The notes: a model not told the origin generated them from the letters alone. Positions 1 through 8,043 are shown, numbered from the stretch's first letter. The stretch: 11,448 nucleotides of DNA from Planctomycetota bacterium (GCA_016793305.1 JAEUHU010000017.1:1-11448), one strand, 5' to 3'. Translations and numbers: made by a program.

Positions 1-1
1 C

Positions 2-889
2 CTCGACGTGCGGCTGATGCAGCTCGACGAGTTCGGCGACCAGATCCTGCTCGCTCCGGGCGCCCTGGCGACGATCACCGACGGCACGATCGTGCTGCCG
101 CAGCCGGTGCTGGTGCGGGCGCTGCTCTCCGGCGAGGTCGAAACGGACGTCGCGTTCGTGGTCGAAGGGCACCGCGACGCGTGGCCCGGCACCGACGGCA
201 CGAACCAGGTGGTGCCGAACGGGCCCGGCCGCGTGCGCGCGCTGGGCAGCACGCACCGTTCGGCGTTCCGCGCACTCTCCCTCGCCGACGCCGGCAGCAC
301 GATCGACCTCGAGCTGCTGCCGCTGCGCACAGCGCTCGTGCTGACGCTGCCCGCCGAGGTGACGATCCAGGCGCTGGTGCTCGAGTGGGAACGCGACGAC
401 GGGCTCTCCGGCCGCGAACGACTGCTGCCCGACGAAGGCTCTACGACGGTGCAGGTGCCGCTGCCGCCGGGCCACTATCGACTCGTCGTCACCGTTGCCG
501 GCATCACCGACGCGACGCGTTTCCTGCTGCCGAGCGAGCACCGGGTCGAACTCGACGAGGAACCGGTGACGGTGGCGCTGCCGGCGGTGTTCGGCGGCTC
601 GTTCCGCGTGGTCGCCAGCGACCGCAGCGGCGCGTTCGTCGGCGGCCGGCTGCTGCTGCTCGACGCGCAGGGCGTCGACCGCACACCGGGTTTCCTGCCG
701 GAGAACTCGCCCGAAGAGCGCGCTCCCACGGTCGGCGAATTGAGCGCCGGTGGCCCAAACCGCGCCGACCGCGTGCTGCCTCCCGGCGACTACGAACTGC
801 TCGGCGAGTTCGACGGGCACGGGCCGGTGCGGCAGAGGGTGCAGATCCGTCCGCGCGAGGTCGGCGAGGTCTACCTGCGGCTGCCCTAG
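2..889 (+). CDS. Carboxypeptidase-regulatory/PEGA-like beta-sandwich protein, 5'-truncated
   Basis: The reading frame is open from base 2 and ends at TAG 887-889, leaving 295 residues. A GTG at 8 and an ATG at 17 are possible starts, but neither follows a signal peptide or a clear ribosome binding site, so the gene most likely begins upstream of the window. The protein is rich in beta-strand-like runs and contains two repeats with the 'PPG-(H/D)-Y-(R/E)-L' signature (PPGHYRLVV near residue 157, PPGDYELLGEF near residue 260). Each follows an 'FRV..'- or 'LVLEW'-type strand set. This signature is typical of carboxypeptidase-regulatory-like, PEGA and SpaA-type Ig-fold modules of exported or periplasmic proteins. 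No catalytic motif is visible, so a structural or ligand-binding role outside the cytoplasm is inferred. The catalytic or membrane part, if any, would lie upstream. Its GC content (80% in the sample 181-240) is above that of the next gene. Confidence 0.7.
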   Translation, partial: LDVRLMQLDEFGDQILLAPGALATITDGTIVLPQPVLVRALLSGEVETDVAFVVEGHRDAWPGTDGTNQVVPNGPGRVRALGSTHRSAFRALSLADAGSTIDLELLPLRTALVLTLPAEVTIQALVLEWERDDGLSGRERLLPDEGSTTVQVPLPPGHYRLVVTVAGITDATRFLLPSEHRVELDEEPVTVALPAVFGGSFRVVASDRSGAFVGGRLLLLDAQGVDRTPGFLPENSPEERAPTVGELSAGGPNRADRVLPPGDYELLGEFDGHGPVRQRVQIRPREVGEVYLRLP

Positions 890-1094
890 CCAGCAATCGC
901 CAAGAAGCGTGACGCCATCCTCCCAAGAACCGACTCCGTGTTCCGGCCAGCCCAATCGCGAAGAGTGCATGCACCCCGACCCGTCGACGGTAGCCTATCG
1001 CGCGGAGGTGACCGGCCCTACGCGACCTGCCTCGCCTCCTGTCCAGGGCACGCACCCGGCGTTTGTACGCTGCCCGCCCACCGATCTGCAAGCC

Positions 1095-1106
1095 AGGAAA
1101 GGAAGG
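1095..1106 (+). promoter_or_regulatory. Strong purine-rich ribosome binding site
   Basis: AGGAAAGGAAGG lies 6 bases before the ATG at 1113. It fixes the start of the secreted protein: the same frame is open back to about 750, but that extension overlaps the upstream gene, has no comparable ribosome binding site, and would bury the signal peptide. Confidence 0.75.
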
Positions 1107-1112
1107 ACCACC

Positions 1113-3533
1113 ATGCGCTGCATGCCGACAATCTTCTTCGGAGCCCTGGTCATGCTGTTCGCCGGACAGGCGATCGCCCAGGTGAACTTCGCCCAGGACT
1201 TCAATGTGGACTCGACCGGCTGGACCGGCGATTTCACTCGATCGACCGTTCTGGCGTGCTCCGGAGGCTCCGGCACCCCAGCAGCGATGCGCCGCAACCT
1301 CTCGTTTGCGCTGACCGGACAGATGATCTCCCCGATGACGGGAACGGCCCTTGGAGGCAACCCGGTCACGCTCACCTACAAGTACAAGGTCTACGATTTC
1401 GTCGGCGGAGGTCCGACGGCATCTCCTTGGGGCAGCTTCGTGGTGTCTCGCAGCCAGTCCGCTTCGGGCCCTTGGTTCCCTGTCATGGCCCCCATCTTCG
1501 ACGAGTCCCAGTCCAGCACCTGCCAGACCAAGTCGGTGACGTTCATACCACCAGCGGGACCGCTGTTCCTCCGTTGGACGGCCTCGCACTCCGCGGGCAA
1601 CTACTGGCTGATGTTCGACAACGTGAGCGTGGTCGAGACCCTGCCCTGCACGACCCCGGCGCCGGGCAACACGCTCGGCCCCACGAGCGCCTGCCCGGGA
1701 TCGAACTTCACCTTGAGCCTGCAGAACGCCTCCGTGGGTCCAGGGATCAGCTACCAGTGGTGGGTCAGCACGAACAGCAGCCTCGGCCCGTTCTCGCCGG
1801 TAGGCGCCAACTCGGCCACCCACGTCACGTCGCAGGTCGTCGATTCCTGGTACTACTGCACCGTCACGTGCAGCGTCGGACCGGTCACGGTTCCCAGCAG
1901 CGTGCTCGCGGTTCCCACGGCGACCCTGGAGATACCGCAGGATTGGGCCACTGGCGTGGTCGACCCGAACTGCTGGTCGGTCGTCCAGATCGCCGGCACC
2001 GGCTTGCCCCTCTACAGCACCTACGGGAACGGCAGCGGTTCGGTGCGATTCGACGGCTGGAACCAGTCGTTCACCACGGAGAACGCCCTGGTCAGTCCGA
2101 CCCTGCCTCCGACGGCCCCTGGGGATCATGTCGTCTTCGACGTCGCAGGCTCTCACAACTTCAGCTGGCCCGGCTCCGTCGACGAGATCCACATCGAGCA
2201 GTCGAACGACAATGGCGCGACCTGGACCACCATCGCCACACTCGACAACTCGACGAGCGGCGCCCTGACCACGAATTCTGCAGGCGACGCGGACTTCGAA
2301 CCGACGGCAGCGGACTGGGCCACCTTGGGTTACCCATTGCTCGCCGGCAGCAACCGCATCCGCTTTCGCTGGGATTCCGGGTTCGGCAACAACACCTATC
2401 TCGACAACGTCACCGTGGGTCCGCCACCGGCGAACGTGCCGGCCAGCCACTCGGTGATCGGGTCCGGTTGCTATGAGTACGATGTGACGTCGGTGGCACA
2501 GGAGTTCGCCAGCGCCGCGGCCGCGAAGACGGCCTTGGACGGCAACAGCCTCCGTTTCGTCAACACCGGCGCCAGCTACCGAGCCAGCTTCCTGATCGGC
2601 GGCGGGACCTACGTGGCTCCCGTCGCCCCCACGGTGCACCTGCTCGGCGACGAAGGCGTCGCCACGATCACACCCGCGTTCGGCGCCACGCCAATCCCCG
2701 GTGGCTCCACGTCCTCGTGGACGATTCACGCCAATGGCACGCTGACCGCCGGCCCAGTCGCCAACCCCTCGAGTTTCGGCATCGGTCTCGTGTCACTCGG
2801 GACGGCTGCCAATCTCGGCTTCTACTCGTTCCACGACTTCGACGAAGGTGGAGGCGGCCAGATCGTCAGCAAAGAAGTAGCGAACATGCTCTACATCACC
2901 TGGGTGGGCGTGCCCGGGTATTGGGACGGCCCCGGCCCCCAGCCCGACTCGGGCACGTTCCAGTTCCAGGTCGACATGGCCACGGGCGACGTGGAGATCG
3001 TCTGGGTGTCGATGCCCAGCGTGTCCGTCAGGAGGAACATCGTCGGGGCGACGCTGGCCGGAGTGGAGCCCACGCCGACGTCGACGAGCCTGAGCACCTT
3101 GAGCCAGTTCCTGCTGGCGGACATCTCCGCGATGGAACTGTCGGTCGTCGGCCGCCCTGTCAACAACGGGCCAGCCCCCGTCTACACGATCGCCAACATC
3201 CCCGAGTTCTCGCCCGGCAGCGGGTTCTACGCCTGCGGCGTGGTGTTCAGCTTCGCCGAGGTGCCGGGCGGATACGACCTCGGTGCGCCACCGTTCGATG
3301 TCGGCGCTCCAGGTTGCACCGGATACCTCGGCGGACTCGACGTGCTGGTGATCCTCGGCAACGTGGGTGCTCCCTCGGTGTCGTTCCCGATCTCCTGGAG
3401 CATCCCGAACACTCCGGGCCAGCTCTGGATGCAGGCCGTCGGTCAGTTCCTGCCCGGCTCACTGCCCAACGGCCTGAATCCCGGCGGCTACGTGACCAGC
3501 AACGCACTCGGCATCACCATCACGAACTTCTGA
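1113..3533 (+). CDS. Secreted multidomain all-beta surface protein (two jelly-roll modules, Ig-like domain, planctomycete-type C-terminal module)
   Basis: This is an 806-residue exported protein of unknown substrate. Residues 1-22 form a signal peptide (R2, a hydrophobic core, then A-I-A before Q23). Residues about 24-178 and 272-436 look like MAM/'choice-of-anchor J' jelly-roll modules: each ends in a strand with 'LRWTASHSAGNYWLMFDN' or 'IRFRWDSGFGNNTYLDN'. Between them, residues about 180-268 resemble the Ig-like domains of Bacteroidota surface proteins ('ACPGSNFTLSL', then 'SYQWW', then 'WYYCTVTC'), with two cysteines placed for a disulfide. Residues about 440-680 are a beta-rich, perhaps nidogen-like stretch ('SGTFQFQVDMATGDVEIVW'). 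Residues about 680-806 are a C-terminal module ending 'SNALGITITNF', of a kind I associate with planctomycete secreted proteins. There is no sortase motif, PEP-CTERM, T9SS tail or transmembrane anchor. The start is set by a strong ribosome binding site. An adhesin, binding or envelope role is inferred; no catalytic residues are recognised. Confidence 0.85.
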   Translation: MRCMPTIFFGALVMLFAGQAIAQVNFAQDFNVDSTGWTGDFTRSTVLACSGGSGTPAAMRRNLSFALTGQMISPMTGTALGGNPVTLTYKYKVYDFVGGGPTASPWGSFVVSRSQSASGPWFPVMAPIFDESQSSTCQTKSVTFIPPAGPLFLRWTASHSAGNYWLMFDNVSVVETLPCTTPAPGNTLGPTSACPGSNFTLSLQNASVGPGISYQWWVSTNSSLGPFSPVGANSATHVTSQVVDSWYYCTVTCSVGPVTVPSSVLAVPTATLEIPQDWATGVVDPNCWSVVQIAGTGLPLYSTYGNGSGSVRFDGWNQSFTTENALVSPTLPPTAPGDHVVFDVAGSHNFSWPGSVDEIHIEQSNDNGATWTTIATLDNSTSGALTTNSAGDADFEPTAADWATLGYPLLAGSNRIRFRWDSGFGNNTYLDNVTVGPPPANVPASHSVIGSGCYEYDVTSVAQEFASAAAAKTALDGNSLRFVNTGASYRASFLIGGGTYVAPVAPTVHLLGDEGVATITPAFGATPIPGGSTSSWTIHANGTLTAGPVANPSSFGIGLVSLGTAANLGFYSFHDFDEGGGGQIVSKEVANMLYITWVGVPGYWDGPGPQPDSGTFQFQVDMATGDVEIVWVSMPSVSVRRNIVGATLAGVEPTPTSTSLSTLSQFLLADISAMELSVVGRPVNNGPAPVYTIANIPEFSPGSGFYACGVVFSFAEVPGGYDLGAPPFDVGAPGCTGYLGGLDVLVILGNVGAPSVSFPISWSIPNTPGQLWMQAVGQFLPGSLPNGLNPGGYVTSNALGITITNF

Positions 3534-3537
3534 CCGC

Positions 3538-3572
3538 GAGCCGCACGGGCGCCGTCACGAACGCCCCGGCTC
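3538..3572. terminator. Candidate bidirectional terminator hairpin between convergent genes
   Basis: GAGCCG (3538-3543) pairs with CGGCTC (3567-3572), and GGGCG (3547-3551) pairs with CGCCC (3562-3566). The result is 11 base pairs interrupted only by a 3-base bulge, with a 10-base loop. It starts 5 bases after one stop codon and lies 28 bases beyond the stop of the convergent gene. There is no T-tract on either side, so it is not a classical intrinsic terminator; it may block both transcripts or stabilise their 3' ends. Confidence 0.5.
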
Positions 3573-3599
3573 GATTGCAGGAACCAAGGTCCGAGGCGG

Positions 3600-5939
3600 T
3601 CAGAGACCGAGATGCCGCAGTTCGTCGATTGTGAGGCGCTCACGCACCGATGGAATCCAGGACGCGGCTCCTGGCAACCCTGACAGGAACTTCCACGCAC
3701 CGGAGAGCGCGGGCGAGTCGCTCGGCAACCTGCGCACAGCCGCAACCGCGATGTCGAGTTCGGCACGCGCAGCGGTCTCGTCGCCGCGCCGCGCGAGCAC
3801 GAAGGAGCGAAGGGCCCGACACGTCGGGTCGGCTTCGTGCGCCGCGACGGCACGATCTGCGAACCGCTGAGCCAGTTCATGGTCGTCGGCCCCTTCTCGC
3901 TCCAGACACGCGGAGATAGCCAGGACGAGGTCCAGTTGGCTGGCTGCAGGCCGACGACCACGGTCGAGCAGCAAGTCGCGCCGTTTGGCGGCCAGCCTTG
4001 GATCACCACGATGGTCGTCGAGCACCTGCAGGAGCACCGACTCGACGCCCGTGACGGTGGGGTCCGAGGCTCCGTCGCCAATGATGCCCCGCAGGACGGC
4101 TTCGACCCGATCGACCAGTGCGACCCCATCCTCCGCGCGCCCCGCCATGAGCATGGTTGCGAGGGCACGACGCACATAGTCGAGCACGAAGGCAGGATCC
4201 CCCACTGGCTGGAACCGAAGACGCGGCATTCGGCGCGCTGCTTGCTCGCGGCCCTGCGGCAAGTAGGCGACCACGTACCAACCGTCACCCAGGTCGGCGG
4301 CTTCGAAGGGCACGTGCTCGGTCACGCCCTGAATCACCACGTCCCACATGCTGGCCGAAGCGACGTGGAACACGGTGTGGACGCCATCGGCGGCCCAGAG
4401 ATCCACACCGCGCGACTGCGCATACTCCACCGAGGCTTGTCGGTCGTGAGCCATGGCTCGCTGCTGGCGCGGCGGCTGATGGGCCACCGTGGCGTCGGTC
4501 AAACCGAGCATGTCGAGCGTCCTGACGTCGCTGTGGTAGGGAATGGCCCCGACGCAACCCATCGCCACGTGCACGTCGGCAGGCAACAAGCCGCTCTCGA
4601 TCGCCTTGCGCAGCACGTGACCATCGGGCTCAACCGAGGCCAGGAACAGCCGATGCTCCTCCTGGCGGAGCCCGACGAAGTGGGCACTCGTCCACCGCAG
4701 GCACTCACGGTGCGCTCTCGCCACCGCCTCGAGTAGAGGCCAGCGGAACACGAGACTCCGTGCCGGGTCCAGGAACTCCTGGGCCTCGTTGGTGCGCTTG
4801 ACGGTGCCCGGAAAACCAGGCAGGTAGCGGGCGGAGAACTGACGGTGGCTCTGGGAGGGAAGCTCCCACAAGCCGACCACGAGGAGACCGATCCACGCAC
4901 CGACCGCAGCGAGCAGACGAGGCCGGCGCTCGAGCAGACCCCGGACACCGTCTGCCAACAGCAGGTAGAGGAACGGGAAGTAGAGATCGAGCGGCCGGTA
5001 CTCGAAGTGGTCCCCACCGATCGCCGTCACGTAGAACCAATGCGGCAACACGACGGCCCCGAACACAGCCGGCACGTGTGCGGTCCCCGCCCGCCGGTGG
5101 TGCAGCACCCCTGCCACCAGCAGCGGCAACCACAGCACGACTCCATACTCGAGGACGAAGGCGGCCCCGTACATCAGCCCGGAATCCCACCAGGCACGAC
5201 CACCGACCTTCGCGTAGTAGGTGTTCGGCAGCCAATAGCCATAGTAGGCGTGGCGCCACAGGAAGTGCCCTCCCACGATCACGGCGAACGGGAGGAGGCG
5301 CAGCGCGAAACTCCGAAGGTCCAGGCGACCGTGCCGCCAGAGCACCGCGGCGGCGGTGGCGAACGAACAGCACGAGATCAGCAACCCGTCGGGGCGCGTC
5401 CAGGTGGCGAGCGCGAACAGCCACACCGCCAGGGCTCGGCGCCTGCTGCCAGCCAGTTCGGACTCGACTTCGACGATCATCCGCAGCGCACCGCCGACCA
5501 ACAACGACTCGAACCATCGGGTCTCGAGGCCACTCGTCGACCACACCGCCACGCTGCGTGTCGCGGCGAGCAGGAACAGCGGCAACACGGCGATCCATTC
5601 GCGCCCAGGCGCCGGCAGCCGACGAACTGCGAACCAGGCGACCGTCGCCCACAAGGCGATGGTGCCAGCGAAGGTCAGCACGTGGGCCATGGTCTCGGGG
5701 GCCAACCCGATCCGGTGGAACGCCGCGAGCACCAGGACGAACAAGAAGTTGCTGTAGCCCTCCACCGGTTCGTGCCCCGGGTTGAACACGAGCCCGAACC
5801 CCTCGCTCAGATTGCGCGCATAGCGGAACGAGATGAACGCATCGTCGGTGAGGAACAGGTAATGGACGGAGTGGAGGAGCAGCAGGAGCAGGCTGAGCCC
5901 GAGCCCACCGAGCACCAACAAACGTGTGCGCGGACGCAT
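3600..5939 (-). CDS. GT-C-type polytopic membrane glycosyltransferase with TPR-like C-terminal tail (paralog 1)
   Basis: This is a 779-residue integral membrane protein, predicted to move a sugar from a lipid-phosphate donor on the outer face of the cytoplasmic membrane. TM1 spans about residues 7-30 and is followed at once by 'TDDAFISFRYARN' (D32, D33). The acidic pair in the first external loop is the expected catalytic/metal motif of GT-C enzymes. Further motifs shared with the neighbouring paralog are SGLE (136-139), TRPDG (181-185), WLPNTYYAKV (236-245), GGDHFEYRP (308-316) and DMLGLTD (476-482). About 9-11 membrane segments are followed by a soluble region with H-x-RQA-x3-YA (498-507). 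The last roughly 190 residues are helical, with a TPR-like unit around 680-735. The layout recalls mycobacterial AftB-type and PMT/ArnT-type enzymes, but the acceptor is unknown. I chose ATG 5939. A GTG at 6107 is also in frame behind an AGGA, but its 56-residue extension looks non-coding and displaces TM1. Confidence 0.7.
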   Translation of the reverse strand: MRPRTRLLVLGGLGLSLLLLLLHSVHYLFLTDDAFISFRYARNLSEGFGLVFNPGHEPVEGYSNFLFVLVLAAFHRIGLAPETMAHVLTFAGTIALWATVAWFAVRRLPAPGREWIAVLPLFLLAATRSVAVWSTSGLETRWFESLLVGGALRMIVEVESELAGSRRRALAVWLFALATWTRPDGLLISCCSFATAAAVLWRHGRLDLRSFALRLLPFAVIVGGHFLWRHAYYGYWLPNTYYAKVGGRAWWDSGLMYGAAFVLEYGVVLWLPLLVAGVLHHRRAGTAHVPAVFGAVVLPHWFYVTAIGGDHFEYRPLDLYFPFLYLLLADGVRGLLERRPRLLAAVGAWIGLLVVGLWELPSQSHRQFSARYLPGFPGTVKRTNEAQEFLDPARSLVFRWPLLEAVARAHRECLRWTSAHFVGLRQEEHRLFLASVEPDGHVLRKAIESGLLPADVHVAMGCVGAIPYHSDVRTLDMLGLTDATVAHQPPRQQRAMAHDRQASVEYAQSRGVDLWAADGVHTVFHVASASMWDVVIQGVTEHVPFEAADLGDGWYVVAYLPQGREQAARRMPRLRFQPVGDPAFVLDYVRRALATMLMAGRAEDGVALVDRVEAVLRGIIGDGASDPTVTGVESVLLQVLDDHRGDPRLAAKRRDLLLDRGRRPAASQLDLVLAISACLEREGADDHELAQRFADRAVAAHEADPTCRALRSFVLARRGDETAARAELDIAVAAVRRLPSDSPALSGAWKFLSGLPGAASWIPSVRERLTIDELRHLGL

Positions 5940-6165
5940 GCCGAGCAGCACCGCGCCCAGCGACAGCGCCGGAACCACCCCGGGCGGCTCTTGCGATCGT
6001 GATGGCAGCCGCACCAAGTCAGTCGGAGAAGGGGAACTCACGGCACCCAAAGCGTGCCCATGCGGACAGACCGCCGATGGAGGATGGACAGGATACTCAT
6101 TCGCCACCGGATCCTAGCAGCCGACCCGAACCGAACCGAGGCCGAGCTGACCTCGCCTCGTCGGG

Positions 6166-8043
6166 CTAGCGAGCCGAGCGAGCGCGGTACCGCTGCTCGG
6201 TCGAACGGATCTCGTCGTCGCTGAGCGGGGTCACTGCAGGATCGACCTCGAACCGGCCACCACGGAAGACGACATTGGCCCGCAGCGCCTCGGCATATCC
6301 CTCCGGCGCCTGCCGACTGTGGTTGATCAGACGCGTCTGCCTCACACCCTGGGCGATCAGGTGAGCGAACTCGTCGCGATCGATCCCGTCGGCATCCTCG
6401 TCGAACCCGGCCAGCCACAGCGCGGCCCACGACGCGGGATCCATCTCCACACCCATGCTGCCCGGATCGGCACGCTGCGACAAGCGAGCCAGTTCGTCAG
6501 CGTCGAGCCGATCGTCGCCATTTCCATCGCTGGCTGCGAACAGCTCGAGACGAGCCGCCTCAGGAAGCTCGAACGCCGGCCGCATCCCAGGATTCCGCGC
6601 GATCACCCAGTCGTTGAGACCCAGCATGTCGATGATCGCCACGTCGGGCAGCACCCATCCGAGCACGCCGATCGCCCAGCCGTGGAACACCATGCGAACG
6701 CCCGGCTTCGCCCCGATCACCGGTGTGCCACGCGGGGGCAGCATCGCCTGCATTTCCTCGCCGAAACGGGCGAGATTGCCCCGCTTGAGTCCGACATGGT
6801 GCACACGCAACCATGCTTGGCAGCGATCGTACAGCCGGAACACAGGCCGCACGAACGCCGGCACGTGCGGCGCGACGGCGACGAACTGCTGCGCGCGCTC
6901 GCCGCGATGAGCATGTTCGTGGAACCAGCCGAACGAGTTGGCGGCGACGGCCAGCGTCAACAGGAAGGAGGCGGCGCGGAGACCGTTCGCGAAGACGACC
7001 ACCGCCATGCCCAGCGCCGCCAGGGTCGTCAGCGGGACCAGCACCAGGAATGGTCGGTAGGCGAAGTGATCACCACCCACCACGAGAACGTAGTAGGACG
7101 TGTGCGCCAGCCACGTCGCGGCGACCACGACACCCGGTGTCGCGGTGCTCAGCCAACTCCTGGGGTTCACGCGCCGGATCGAACGTGGCAACCAGAGCGC
7201 GACCAACAGGAGCCACAACCAGAGCCCGTGTTCGAGCGCGAAGCAGAAGAAGTAGCGCAACCCGCTCTCCGCCCACGAGCCATCGACCTTCGCGTAGTAG
7301 GTGTTCGGCAGCCACTCCCCGTAGGTGAGCCGCCGCCACACGAACTGAGCGGCCGGCAGGGCAAGTGGCAGCAGAGGCGCGCACCGACGCAGCCAAGACG
7401 AACGGTGGCGCCATCCGAACCAGACGATCACGAGCACCGTCGCCGCCACCAGCAGAGCTCCGTCGGGCCGTGTGCACTGCGCCACGGCGGCCCAACCGCA
7501 GGTGCAGGCCAGACGCCCCGGGGAGGGCTCGGGTCCGCCGCCCGTGAGTTGCAGGGTCCAACCGACCCCGGCCAGGCAGAACAGGGCTGACTCGAGCCCT
7601 GAACTCTGCCAGGTGATCCACGTGTAGTTGCCCGCGATCGTGACCAGCACGATCGTCGCCAGGATCGGCCGCCACGACTGCCACCGCTCCGGCAAGTGCA
7701 TCCTCTGCAGCCTCGCCGCCACCAGATACAATGTCGCGAGCCCGCACACGAAGCTCATCGGGTTCGCACTCTGCGGCGGCTCGACCCCGAACCAGCTCCA
7801 CGCGGCCAGCAACATGAGGGGCCACAACGTGCTGGTCACGCCTTCGACGGGGTGGAACGGCGCTGCGTTCCAAACGAAACCCACGCCTGCGTGGGCATTG
7901 GCGACGTAGCGGAAGTGGATGAAGGCGTCGTCACACAGGAAGCACGTCGCCTGCCAGCCCCACACAGCCACTCCCGCAGCGAGCAACCAGGGCAACCATG
8001 CGCCGAGCCGGCCGAGAACACGGCCGACAGGCGGAACCGGCAT
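6166..8043 (-). CDS. GT-C-type polytopic membrane glycosyltransferase with inserted EF-hand pair (paralog 2)
   Basis: This 625-residue membrane protein is a tandem paralog of the downstream gene and is transcribed before it. TM1 (about 16-33) leads into 'CDDAFIHFRYVAN' with acidic pair D38-D39, the expected GT-C active-site motif. Colinear shared motifs are SGLE (148-151), TRPDG (191-195), WLPNTYYAKV (244-253), GGDHFAYRP (323-331) and DMLGLND (472-478). Unlike its partner, it has roughly 80 extra residues between DMLGLND and the 'NHSRQAPEGYA' motif (574-584). This block holds one canonical EF-hand loop, D506-E517 (DGNGDDRLDADE), and a second calcium-loop-like motif from D548 (DEDADGIDRDEF) that is one residue short. 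It lacks the partner's long TPR-like tail. Transfer of a sugar from a polyprenyl-phosphate donor is inferred, possibly calcium-responsive. I used ATG 8043; GTG 8058 would add five residues, and neither start has a clear Shine-Dalgarno sequence. The gap to the downstream gene is 226 bp. Confidence 0.7.
   Translation of the reverse strand: MPVPPVGRVLGRLGAWLPWLLAAGVAVWGWQATCFLCDDAFIHFRYVANAHAGVGFVWNAAPFHPVEGVTSTLWPLMLLAAWSWFGVEPPQSANPMSFVCGLATLYLVAARLQRMHLPERWQSWRPILATIVLVTIAGNYTWITWQSSGLESALFCLAGVGWTLQLTGGGPEPSPGRLACTCGWAAVAQCTRPDGALLVAATVLVIVWFGWRHRSSWLRRCAPLLPLALPAAQFVWRRLTYGEWLPNTYYAKVDGSWAESGLRYFFCFALEHGLWLWLLLVALWLPRSIRRVNPRSWLSTATPGVVVAATWLAHTSYYVLVVGGDHFAYRPFLVLVPLTTLAALGMAVVVFANGLRAASFLLTLAVAANSFGWFHEHAHRGERAQQFVAVAPHVPAFVRPVFRLYDRCQAWLRVHHVGLKRGNLARFGEEMQAMLPPRGTPVIGAKPGVRMVFHGWAIGVLGWVLPDVAIIDMLGLNDWVIARNPGMRPAFELPEAARLELFAASDGNGDDRLDADELARLSQRADPGSMGVEMDPASWAALWLAGFDEDADGIDRDEFAHLIAQGVRQTRLINHSRQAPEGYAEALRANVVFRGGRFEVDPAVTPLSDDEIRSTEQRYRARSAR

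Noticed and set aside
750..1112. An N-terminal extension of the secreted protein's frame back to 750
   Set aside because: It overlaps the end of the upstream gene, lacks a ribosome binding site, and would place the signal peptide inside the protein. ATG 1113 has a strong site directly upstream.
890..1112. A possible small gene or promoter in the gap before the secreted protein
   Set aside because: No credible small coding frame and no convincing -35/-10 pair. Only the ribosome binding site at its end is supportable.
504..2729. A 741-codon open frame on the minus strand across the first gene, the gap and the secreted protein
   Set aside because: It overlaps two supported plus-strand genes and a non-coding gap, has an Arg/Gly/Ala-rich composition, and shows no recognisable motif, so it is a shadow frame.
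4845..6002. A 385-codon plus-strand frame antisense to the first glycosyltransferase
   Set aside because: It is antisense to a membrane protein with clear conserved motifs. The composition is Gln/Arg/Pro/His rich, as expected from reversed hydrophobic codons.
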